Shown here piece after piece: positions 23,827-31,200 of a stretch of DNA of 64,000 bases. The stretch's first letter is position 1. Every line of letters begins with the position of its first letter. Location: assembly GCA_900546175.1 (NCBI GenBank), contig URBX01000004.1, forward strand, positions 62,001 to 126,000, in the 5' to 3' direction. A program made the translations under genes and the position numbers. This stretch comes from an uncultured Eggerthella sp. GTDB lineage: Bacteria; Actinomycetota; Coriobacteriia; Coriobacteriales; Eggerthellaceae. Under the pieces are notes generated by a model. It searched no databases and was not told the DNA's origin. It worked only from the letters and a program-made list of their open reading frames with translations.

Positions 23827-24664
23827 CAGTAACCCTCCTCATTGCTGAACAACCCATATTAATTGCAACTGGAAGAGCGGCAATATGACATGGGGCTGTC
23901 ATAACACGAACACCTAATGCAGTAGTATCTCCCCCAAATGCACCTGGACCAATTCCAGTTGCATTTACCGCTTCAAGCAGTTCTTTTTCGAAAGCAGCAA
24001 CCTCAGGATCAGGAGCTTCAACGTTTAATGGTCTCATAAGTGCACGTTTTGCAAGATTTGGAACCTTATCAAATGTTGAACCTACCCCAACACCAATAAC
24101 CAAAGGAGGGCATGCATTAGCCGCCTTTTCCTTTACGCACTTAACTACCTCATCAATAACACCCTGCTTTCCAGCACTTGGAGGAAGCATTATTACGCGG
24201 CTTGCGTTATCAGATCCGCCGCCCTTAAGCATGATATGGAGGCGACAAACGCCTGGCTCAAACGGAGCAAAGCGCAATTCACAAAAAGCAGGAGTGTTAG
24301 TGCCCGTATTGGTACGGTCAAAAAGTGCATCCTTAACAAGAGATTTCCGAAGCTTGAGATTCTTGTAAGCAATAGCAACCGCCTCATCTGCAGTTGCAAA
24401 AACATTGCCATTAAGACTTACGTCAGGACCAACTTCCAAACAAACCCAAACGGTACCAGTGTCCTGACAAAGTGGAACATGGTCTGTTGCAGCAATTTTT
24501 GCATTTTCAAGAAGTTGATCGAGAATAATCTGGGCACGAGGATTTGTTTCTTTTTCTCGAGCCGCTTCCAAAGCTTCTCGCACATCATATGGCAACACAT
24601 TAGCCAAACGAGGAATCTGCATAAGCAATGCATTTGAAATAGTATTTGAAGAAATAATTTTCAT
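23816..24664 (-). CDS. Class I fumarate hydratase, alpha subunit
   Basis: Oxygen-sensitive [4Fe-4S] subunit that interconverts fumarate and malate. Family segments are PLCQDTGTVWV with the first cluster Cys, NTGTNTPAF, LMLKGGGSDN-like (here IMLKGGGSDNASRV), CPPLVIGVGVGSTFDK with a Cys, and GIGPGAFGGDTTALGV. The length of 282 aa is typical of the split enzyme. The gene has its own upstream region of about 85 bases. The dehydrogenase-family gene upstream could use malate as substrate, making a fumarate-malate-oxaloacetate module; this is inferred. Confidence 0.93.
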   Translation of the reverse strand: MKIISSNTISNALLMQIPRLANVLPYDVREALEAAREKETNPRAQIILDQLLENAKIAATDHVPLCQDTGTVWVCLEVGPDVSLNGNVFATADEAVAIAYKNLKLRKSLVKDALFDRTNTGTNTPAFCELRFAPFEPGVCRLHIMLKGGGSDNASRVIMLPPSAGKQGVIDEVVKCVKEKAANACPPLVIGVGVGSTFDKVPNLAKRALMRPLNVEAPDPEVAAFEKELLEAVNATGIGPGAFGGDTTALGVRVMTAPCHIAALPVAINMGCSAMRRVTVEL

Positions 24665-24749
24665 AAGATAACCTGTTCAAGATAGGTAACAAGCACAATT
24701 GTCTTTTGCTCTACGTAAGAGAGTATACTCCATGTTGCTCCACTTTGTT

Positions 24750-25871
24750 CTAGTAGAGAGTAGTAAAACCACTTTCATCCAAATCAAGATCACCAAAGTA
24801 CTGAGCAAAATCAAGATTTAAGTATTCGCACATCTGCTTCATTTCAATAACAGTCTTAACGTCAACCGCAATACCTTCAGTCATTGCACGCTCAACTGCT
24901 TCAACTTCCTTATCACCTGCTACGAAAATACGATCATGGCCTTCTGCTTTAGGAGCATCACGTAATTCCTGGAGGAAGGTAGAGAAATGCTTCTTCATGT
25001 CATCCGGATTGCCAAAAGCTGCTGGGTCAATAACCATAAAGCCATGACAGGTTCCTCCCCTGCCATCAGTATGGGTATGGTTTGAAGTCAAACCCTGAGA
25101 CAAAATGGAACAGAAGATTTCACAAATCATGCCATAACCAAATCCCTTATGGGATCCAGTTACTTCTTCAGACTGACCTAATGGCATAATACCGCCGCCT
25201 GCTTTAGCAAGAATATTCTTCAAAACATCTTCAGCATCGTTGGATGGACGTCCATTTTTATCAAGAGCCCAACCATCAGGCAATTCTTTTTCTGCCTTAC
25301 GATACATCTCCAGTTTTCCACGAGTTACTACCGTAGTAGATGCATCATAAATAAAAGGATGAGGATCAGCAGGAACAGCAAACGCAATTGGATTAGATCC
25401 AAGCATTGCCTTTGAAGCAAAGGTTGGAACCATAATTGCTTCCGAATTGGTAAAGGACATGCCAATTAATCCCTGATCAACTGCCATTTTTGCATAATAG
25501 CCCGCAATACCATAGTGATTTGAATTGCGAACAGAAACAACAGCCATACCAACTTTCTTAGCTTTTTCAATGCAAGTTTCCATTGCAAACTTAGAAATAA
25601 GCTGGCCCATTCCATCATGGCCATCAATTACCGCAGAAACAGGGCTTTCGAAAATGATTTCTGGTTTAGCAGAAGGCTTGATCATACCCTGCTCAATACC
25701 CTTATGGTAACGACTCAAACGCTGCATGCCATGAGACTCAATTCCGAACTTATCGGAAAGAAGAAGAACGTCGGTAATGGTCTGAGCCTCTTGTGACGTA
25801 AAACCAAACTTCTCAAAAGCGTCATTACAGAACTTTTCAAGAAGGTCTACTTTGAAATACATATGAGCCAC
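24750..25871 (-). CDS. Malate/L-lactate dehydrogenase family (Ldh2) oxidoreductase
   Basis: NAD(P)-dependent oxidoreductase of the Ldh2 fold, distinct from the Rossmann-type lactate and malate dehydrogenases. The pattern is clear: the helical start, DKFGIESHGMQRLSRY with the catalytic His, VSVRNSNHYGIAGYYAK, TNSEAIMVPT, GSNPIAFAVP, SHKGFGYGMICEIFCS and a C-terminal DKEVEAVERAMTEG. The length of 373 aa is normal. Substrates in this family include malate, sulfolactate, ureidoglycolate and 2,3-diketogulonate. The fumarase genes next to it favour malate. The start could be GTG at 25871 or ATG at 25862; neither has a well-spaced ribosome-binding site. Confidence 0.88.
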   Translation of the reverse strand: MAHMYFKVDLLEKFCNDAFEKFGFTSQEAQTITDVLLLSDKFGIESHGMQRLSRYHKGIEQGMIKPSAKPEIIFESPVSAVIDGHDGMGQLISKFAMETCIEKAKKVGMAVVSVRNSNHYGIAGYYAKMAVDQGLIGMSFTNSEAIMVPTFASKAMLGSNPIAFAVPADPHPFIYDASTTVVTRGKLEMYRKAEKELPDGWALDKNGRPSNDAEDVLKNILAKAGGGIMPLGQSEEVTGSHKGFGYGMICEIFCSILSQGLTSNHTHTDGRGGTCHGFMVIDPAAFGNPDDMKKHFSTFLQELRDAPKAEGHDRIFVAGDKEVEAVERAMTEGIAVDVKTVIEMKQMCEYLNLDFAQYFGDLDLDESGFTTLY

Positions 25872-26083
25872 GTTACTTCACATCCTCTAGTTATAGATGG
25901 CTTTTCAAAACAATATTCAATACCTGACTGGTTTACTTATTATAAAAGACCTATCAAGTTTTACACGAAGAGTGAGCGCACATATTCACCCTCTTCATCT
26001 TATTATTACTACTTGCACACTTCGCCAGTTTGCGAAATCAAGTTCAAACGCGCTTCGTTTTTCACGCGAAATCAACTCGCTCG

Positions 26084-28603
26084 TTATTTTGCAGTCGCTT
26101 TCTTGGTAGTTGTTCTCTTGGTGGTTGTTTTCTTACGTGAAGCTTTTGTGCCTTTAGCTTTCTTTTCCGCTTTTTCTTTTGCAGCTTTTTCTTTCTCAGG
26201 ACAAGAAGGGTTAGGGCACAAGTTCCAAGGACCACGCTGCGTTGAAACAATTACTAATGGCGCACCACAACCTTTGCACACCTCACCAGTTGCACTTAAT
26301 GCACCATACTGTGGAAGAGGGTAGCCCGTATTGCACTGGTCATAGTTTTCACAGCGAATAAAACGTTTTAACGTGCGAGGGTTTTTCTTAGCAATAAGCT
26401 TTGCTTGACGACCCTGCTCTTTACACGCCTGACATTCACCCACTTCCAAATCTGGTTCTTGATTGGTTTCGCATTCTGGATCAATACATAAGATACGTGG
26501 CTTCGAGCGAAATGCAGTCACTTTTATCTGAGGCATACCGCACGTTGAACACTTTTCCTCGAGCGCTTCTATCTTTCCCTTTGGAAGCGGATAAGTCACA
26601 TCGCAATCAGGCCATCCCGCACAACCAATAAACATAGAGCGCGTTTTTTGAGACGTTCTCAATTGCAAGTCTTTTCCGCATTTTGGACAAGGACCAACAT
26701 ACACATCAGCAGCAACTGCATCCGCAAGAGCTTCCTTAACCTCTTCGGAATGAGGTATCAAATTAGAAAGTTCATGAGAAAGCATGTTGCGAGAATGGTT
26801 TACTACATCAATCTTTTCGCGGTCACCTTGAGCAATCGAACTCATTTCTTCTTCAAGATTTGCTGTCATATCAGGGCTTGTAATGCTTGGTGCAAACTTT
26901 CCTAATGCATCAATTACCGCAATGCCTAACTGCGAAGGTTCAATAGGATCATTTTGAATATACTTCACGGTATAAAGGCGCTCAATGATGGAATGGCGCG
27001 TAGATTTTGTTCCTAATCCCAGCTTTTCCATTTCCGAAATCAAACGACCTTGAGAATAACGAGCAGGAGGCTCGGTTTGTTTCTGAGTAATAGCAGCTCC
27101 CTGGAATGAAAGCGTATCGCCCTTAGCTATTGGAGGAATCTGCTCGTCCTTTTTGAGCCCATAAGGATAAATACCTCTAAAACCTGGCTCTACCAATACA
27201 TCACCTTTGAGAATGAAAGGCTCGCTATTTACTTCAAGAGTTACTTTAGTATTCTCCACAACCGCCGCATCAGACAAGGTTGCCATAAATCGGCGTGAAA
27301 TAAGGTTATATAAGCGATATGCCTGAGGCGTCAAATCTCCTGGACGAGCAAGGTTAGTAGGATGAATTGGTGGATGGTCGGTAGTTTCTGTTTTGCCACG
27401 AGTAGGCTTTAAGTCTGCCTTATTTAAAAGCATACGAGCATGCTCTTCGTAAGCGGGATTACCCGAAAGGCGCTTCAAAATGCCTTTTATGTCTAATGAT
27501 TTTGGGTAAACTGTATTGTCTACACGAGGGTAAGAAATATAGCCATCCATATAGAGGCTTTCAGCCAAACGCATAGTAGTTGCAGGAGAGATTCCTTCCG
27601 CACTTGCTGCAGTCATTAATGAAGTGGTATTAAACGGAATAGGTGGGTTCACCTTCCTACGCTTAACATCAACAGCAACAACGGTTCCCTCAGTTTGGCC
27701 CTCTAATGCTTCCATAACCTTGTTTGCAACTGCTTCTTCCTTAAAACGAGCAGTTGCATGATTTATCACTAGAGGCTGCTTTTCGCTATTAAAGGTGCCT
27801 TTAATAACCCAATAATCCTCTGGGACGAAGTTCAATCGCTCACGTTCTTTTTCAACAATGAGAGCAAGGGTTGGTGTTTGAACGCGACCAGAGCTACGAA
27901 CATTTCCATACCCTGCAAACTTTACCAAGGTTAAAAAACGTGTTAAAACCGCACCCCAAATGAGGTCAATGTCCTGCCTTGAAGCACCCGCCTGCGCAAG
28001 ATTAGTGTCTAATTCCACCAGATTAGTAAAGGCATGGGTGATTTCTTCTTTAGTAATAGCGGAATAACGTGCACGCCAAATTGGTGCTGTTTTGTTTACT
28101 TCCTTTACGCAAGAGTAAACATCGGAACCAATCAATTCGCCTTCGCGATCAAAGTCTGTTGCGATAATAATCGAATCGGCTTTTTTTGCCAGGTTCTTTA
28201 ATGAGCGAATGATTTCTTTTTCTTTTGGAAGTTTCTCAATAGGCGCATACACCAAATAAGGAAGCGCCTCCATTTTCCAGGCCTTAAGCTCAACACCATC
28301 AACCGTAAATGGCTTCTTTTTCTTAAAAGGAGGACGAGGTAATTCTTTAGGGATATCCGCCTCTACCACTTCACCGTTTTCATCAACGCCGCGCCAGCCA
28401 CCTCGTTTTTTGAAAACCAACTGTGGAACAAAATTTGGTTCAAGAATATGGCCGCGCATACCAATTGTTACCCAATCTTCTCCCTCTCGCTCGAAGCGAT
28501 ATACAGGAGTTGAGTACACTTTATCGGCTTTTGGTTTCGAGACGCCTAAGAGCTCCGCAATCTTTTGCGCAGCTATGTTTTTCTCTGTGACAACTAATTT
28601 CAC
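26084..28603 (-). CDS. topA: DNA topoisomerase I, archaeal-like type IA
   Basis: Relaxes negative supercoils by single-strand passage. The Toprim domain holds ATDFDREGELIG (about residue 150). The active-site tyrosine is in YISYPRVDN (about residue 357). RQDIDLIWG, SSGRVQTPTLALIV and LGLGTKSTRHSIIE are also visible. The YPR(T/V)DN motif and N-terminal layout resemble archaeal topoisomerase I and topoisomerase III more than the usual bacterial MRTDS motif. The C-terminal part has three or four zinc-ribbon modules (CPKCGKDLQ, CSTCGMPQ, CQACKEQ, CKGCGAPL) and ends in a Lys/Thr-rich tail. I chose the GTG at 28603 with AAGGGG six bases upstream. The longer frame to 28654 is less likely. Length is 839 aa. 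Confidence 0.92.
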   Translation of the reverse strand: MKLVVTEKNIAAQKIAELLGVSKPKADKVYSTPVYRFEREGEDWVTIGMRGHILEPNFVPQLVFKKRGGWRGVDENGEVVEADIPKELPRPPFKKKKPFTVDGVELKAWKMEALPYLVYAPIEKLPKEKEIIRSLKNLAKKADSIIIATDFDREGELIGSDVYSCVKEVNKTAPIWRARYSAITKEEITHAFTNLVELDTNLAQAGASRQDIDLIWGAVLTRFLTLVKFAGYGNVRSSGRVQTPTLALIVEKERERLNFVPEDYWVIKGTFNSEKQPLVINHATARFKEEAVANKVMEALEGQTEGTVVAVDVKRRKVNPPIPFNTTSLMTAASAEGISPATTMRLAESLYMDGYISYPRVDNTVYPKSLDIKGILKRLSGNPAYEEHARMLLNKADLKPTRGKTETTDHPPIHPTNLARPGDLTPQAYRLYNLISRRFMATLSDAAVVENTKVTLEVNSEPFILKGDVLVEPGFRGIYPYGLKKDEQIPPIAKGDTLSFQGAAITQKQTEPPARYSQGRLISEMEKLGLGTKSTRHSIIERLYTVKYIQNDPIEPSQLGIAVIDALGKFAPSITSPDMTANLEEEMSSIAQGDREKIDVVNHSRNMLSHELSNLIPHSEEVKEALADAVAADVYVGPCPKCGKDLQLRTSQKTRSMFIGCAGWPDCDVTYPLPKGKIEALEEKCSTCGMPQIKVTAFRSKPRILCIDPECETNQEPDLEVGECQACKEQGRQAKLIAKKNPRTLKRFIRCENYDQCNTGYPLPQYGALSATGEVCKGCGAPLVIVSTQRGPWNLCPNPSCPEKEKAAKEKAEKKAKGTKASRKKTTTKRTTTKKATAK

Positions 28604-28717
28604 ACGATTCCCCTTCTCTAGATTTAACGTGCGTGGGGTATAACCAATTAGCAAATTATGCTAACTGTTTCGATAGAATACACGAACTTGAAGAGAAATA
28701 GAGAAAAAAGTTCAAGC

Positions 28718-29803
28718 CTACACTTCAACACAAGAACACGAAAAAGGTTCTTCTTCAGTTTTAGCAACAATTTCTAAGGCCTTAAGCGCGCAATACAATT
28801 GAGAATCATCAGGCTCGTTAGTTGTGAGATATTGCATTTGCATACCAGGCCAAAGAATAATTTTTACCAACGGATTGTCGGGATGGGATCCTGCCCACTT
28901 TACCGTTATTTCGTAAGACACGCCCGCAATAAGAGGCAAAAAGAGCAGACGACACGCTAAAACCACAAGGAATTTTGCCACACTGTCCTCTAGACCGAGC
29001 CACTGAATAAAGCCATCAAGAGGGATCAAGGTATACACAATAATTGCAATAATCATCACCATGATAAGAAAAGCGGTTCCACAGCGAACATGGAGACGAG
29101 GAAACTTTCGCGCATTTTCAGGAGTTAGTTCTAAGCCATGTTCAAAGCAATGAATAGCCTTGTGCTCTGCCCCATGGTAGGCAAACATACGCTTGATATC
29201 TTTCATGCGACCAATGAGCCACACATAGAAGATAAAAACTGCCACACGAAAAACACCGTCAACACAATTCCATAAAAATGGATTTGAATCGTAGTCACCA
29301 ATAAGAAGGTTAGATATTGCTGCAGGAGCAAGAATGAAGAGAGCAATTCCTAACGTGATGCCAAGAATTGCAGAAATAATCATTTCTTTTGTACCAAACG
29401 ACTCTTCTTCATCTTGCGCTTTTTTAGCAGAAGGCTCCTCTTCAACAGTTCTGTTTTCGAGAACCACCTTCTTTGAGTCATCGTTTTTTGAATTGTTTTG
29501 GTCAAGCTCCCATTCCATTAGCGCATGAGAAGCAGAAACTTCAAGCGCTTTATACCCTAGTACAAGTGAATCAAAAAGAGCCACACATCCTCTTATAAAA
29601 GGCCATTGGCAAACCTTTGGTCTTCCTTGCTTTTTTGAAAGAGGATTACACTCGGAATAATAAGAATCAATGCCATCTCTCACCACTACCGACCAATGAG
29701 TTTTTCCGCGCATCATTACCCCCTCAATGAGAGCCTGACCGCCAATATGAGTCTTATTTGCACCGTCCTCTAAAAAAGCACGATTAGCTTCTGATTTGCC
29801 CAT
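28718..29803 (-). CDS. DUF1385 membrane protein (YqhQ-like)
   Basis: Widespread, poorly characterised membrane protein. The family signatures are HIGGQALIEGVMMRGK near residue 20, FIRGCVALFDSLVLGYKAL, AYHGAEHKAIHCFEHG, RLHVRCGTAFLI and LFLPLIAGVSYEI. There are four to five hydrophobic segments from about residue 140. The GAEHK...HC and RC motifs suggest metal binding or catalysis, but no reaction is known. An acidic linker (VEEEPSAKKAQDEEE) precedes the membrane part. It is transcribed between thyX and topA. In Firmicutes it is often close to genes of translation. An AGGAAAG site precedes the ATG. Confidence 0.9.
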   Translation of the reverse strand: MGKSEANRAFLEDGANKTHIGGQALIEGVMMRGKTHWSVVVRDGIDSYYSECNPLSKKQGRPKVCQWPFIRGCVALFDSLVLGYKALEVSASHALMEWELDQNNSKNDDSKKVVLENRTVEEEPSAKKAQDEEESFGTKEMIISAILGITLGIALFILAPAAISNLLIGDYDSNPFLWNCVDGVFRVAVFIFYVWLIGRMKDIKRMFAYHGAEHKAIHCFEHGLELTPENARKFPRLHVRCGTAFLIMVMIIAIIVYTLIPLDGFIQWLGLEDSVAKFLVVLACRLLFLPLIAGVSYEITVKWAGSHPDNPLVKIILWPGMQMQYLTTNEPDDSQLYCALKALEIVAKTEEEPFSCSCVEV

Positions 29804-29857
29804 ACAAAAACTTTCCTGGTAGCTGCTTTAAGATAGCATGTTTAAGCTATGCCAGAT

Positions 29858-30538
29858 TTACTCACGTACAACTTTTGGATAAGGATTTCCGCAGGTCATC
29901 TTTCCTTCAGGACAGATGCCGCTTACACACGAAGCGCCTGCATCCATAAAAATATAAGGAGCAGTTGGCTTTACTAGCTCAAGCATTTTATGAGCCATCT
30001 CACGAATTTCCCACTGAGCTCGATTACAACACCTCAAATTGAAAAAATGAAGGAGTTCTCGAATATTCATAGTAATAACAATCTTAGTTTCAGCAGCATT
30101 AGGAAGTAAATAGCGAGCATCTTCGGCAGGAACACCTGCTGCCAAAAGCTTCTGATATGCCTCTGAAATTTCTTGGATAGTCTGATCAAAAATCTCTTCT
30201 GTTTCCTTGGAAGCTTTCACTGATTCAGGCTTGATAAATTCTAACTCGTCAGTAAAAGAAACATAACGCTGAGACTGCTGATTAAAAGAAGCCAAACGAT
30301 GGCGAACGAGCTGATGAGTAAGCGCGCGGGAAACACCATCAACAGCAAAAGTATAGCTTACGTGTTCAAGGGTAGAGAAATGGCCTGATTTCATAATAGT
30401 GGCAAGAACGCTTTTTACGCGATCTTCTGGCATAGTTTCCATCAATTCCTTTGCGCCAACAGGAGCATAGCAAAGCCTTGCAGCGGTTGCTACTGCTCGT
30501 TGAGGATCTTCGGGATATTGCAATAATTCAACATTCAT
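29858..30538 (-). CDS. thyX: FAD-dependent thymidylate synthase
   Basis: Makes dTMP from dUMP with methylenetetrahydrofolate, NADPH and FAD. The ThyX signature RHRLASFNQQSQRY is complete (RHRxxSxNxxSxRY). EHVSYTFAVDGVSRALTHQLVRH precedes it (seen in pieces), and NIRELLHFFNLRCCNRAQWEIREMA follows. The length of 226 aa is normal. A ThyX gene is common in Actinobacteria and in organisms without ThyA and DHFR; whether thyA is present elsewhere is not visible. The product feeds Tmk, encoded about 7 kb downstream on the same strand. A GGAG site precedes the ATG. Confidence 0.96.
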   Translation of the reverse strand: MNVELLQYPEDPQRAVATAARLCYAPVGAKELMETMPEDRVKSVLATIMKSGHFSTLEHVSYTFAVDGVSRALTHQLVRHRLASFNQQSQRYVSFTDELEFIKPESVKASKETEEIFDQTIQEISEAYQKLLAAGVPAEDARYLLPNAAETKIVITMNIRELLHFFNLRCCNRAQWEIREMAHKMLELVKPTAPYIFMDAGASCVSGICPEGKMTCGNPYPKVVRE

Positions 30539-30594
30539 AGCACTACTCCAAAAGTATGGACATTCTTTTGCGAAACGTATCGCAGTAAGGTTTC

Positions 30595-30635
30595 ATAATA
30601 AAACAAAACCACCGGCCCTATAAGCTGGCCGGTGG
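30595..30635 (-). terminator. Terminator of rpmE
   Basis: On the minus strand a nine-pair stem CCACCGGCC/GGCCGGTGG with a nine-base loop, followed by TTTTGTTTTATT. It separates rpmE from thyX. Confidence 0.9.
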
Positions 30636-30663
30636 AATAGCAATTATGAACCGTGTGTGGTTT

Positions 30664-31083
30664 TTATTCTGCAGCTTCTTCTGCAACAGCTTCTTCTGCA
30701 ACCTCAGCAGCTGGCTCTTCTACAGCAGGAGCAGCTTCTTCTGCCTTCTTAGAATATTCAGCAGCACGAGCAGCCTTAGCAGCAGCCTTTGCTTCACGCT
30801 CAGCCTTCTTTGCAGCTTCAGCAGCAGCAACAGCAGCAGCGCGCTCAGCCTTCTTTGCAGCTTCACGAGCAGCAACAGTCTGAGTTGCGGAACCGAACTT
30901 ATCAGCAAAGCGCTGTACACGTCCACCGGTATCGATAAGTTTCTGAGTACCAGTAAAGAATGGGTGGCATGCAGAACAAATGTCTACACGAATTTCAGCC
31001 TTAGTAGAGCGAGTCTGGAAGGTGTTGCCGCAAGTGCAAGATACAGTGCAGTCAACATAATCTGGATGGATATCTTTTTTCAT
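30664..31083 (-). CDS. rpmE: 50S ribosomal protein L31 with long Ala/Lys/Glu tail
   Basis: The first 67 residues are a normal zinc-type (C+) L31: MKKDIHPDYVDCTVSCTCG, then DICSACHPFFTGTQKLIDTGGRVQRF, with Cys12/16/18 and the CSAC pair. Standard L31 ends there at about 70 aa. This protein continues for 70 residues with Ala-rich repeats (AAKKAERAAAVAAAEAAKK, AEREAKAAAKAARAAEY) and then an acidic end (EEPAAEVAEEAVAEEAAE). The tail should be helical, first basic and then acidic. The long tail is supported by an uninterrupted frame and by the terminator only 29 bases after the stop. The ATG has AAGGAG eight bases upstream and a leader hairpin. Confidence 0.95.
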   Translation of the reverse strand: MKKDIHPDYVDCTVSCTCGNTFQTRSTKAEIRVDICSACHPFFTGTQKLIDTGGRVQRFADKFGSATQTVAAREAAKKAERAAAVAAAEAAKKAEREAKAAAKAARAAEYSKKAEEAAPAVEEPAAEVAEEAVAEEAAE

Positions 31084-31140
31084 GTAAATAACTCCTTAAC
31101 GAATCATCTTGGTTTCCGACCAAGATGAAGACAAGCTAAA
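31084..31140 (-). promoter_or_regulatory. Probable L31 mRNA leader (ribosomal-protein leader hairpin)
   Basis: In the rpmE 5' untranslated region a perfect nine-pair stem, CATCTTGGT facing ACCAAGATG with a five-base loop (31105-31127), lies 15 bases before the AAGGAG ribosome-binding site. L31 autoregulatory leaders, including a Coriobacteria type, have been described, so binding of excess L31 is a reasonable inference. I cannot confirm a match to the known consensus. Confidence 0.5.
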
Positions 31141-31200
31141 TGATTATAACATGCATCAATCATTCTTCAAGAACAAATTGCAGCGATTTGAAGCAAAATA

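Noticed and set aside
24665..24749. Promoter for the fumarase genes
   Set aside because: Only loose matches (TTGTGC and TATCTT) with uncertain spacing were found.
30646..31128. Long plus-strand frames opposite rpmE
   Set aside because: Ser/Cys/Ala-rich translations are the antisense of the Ala/Lys/Glu repeat codons.
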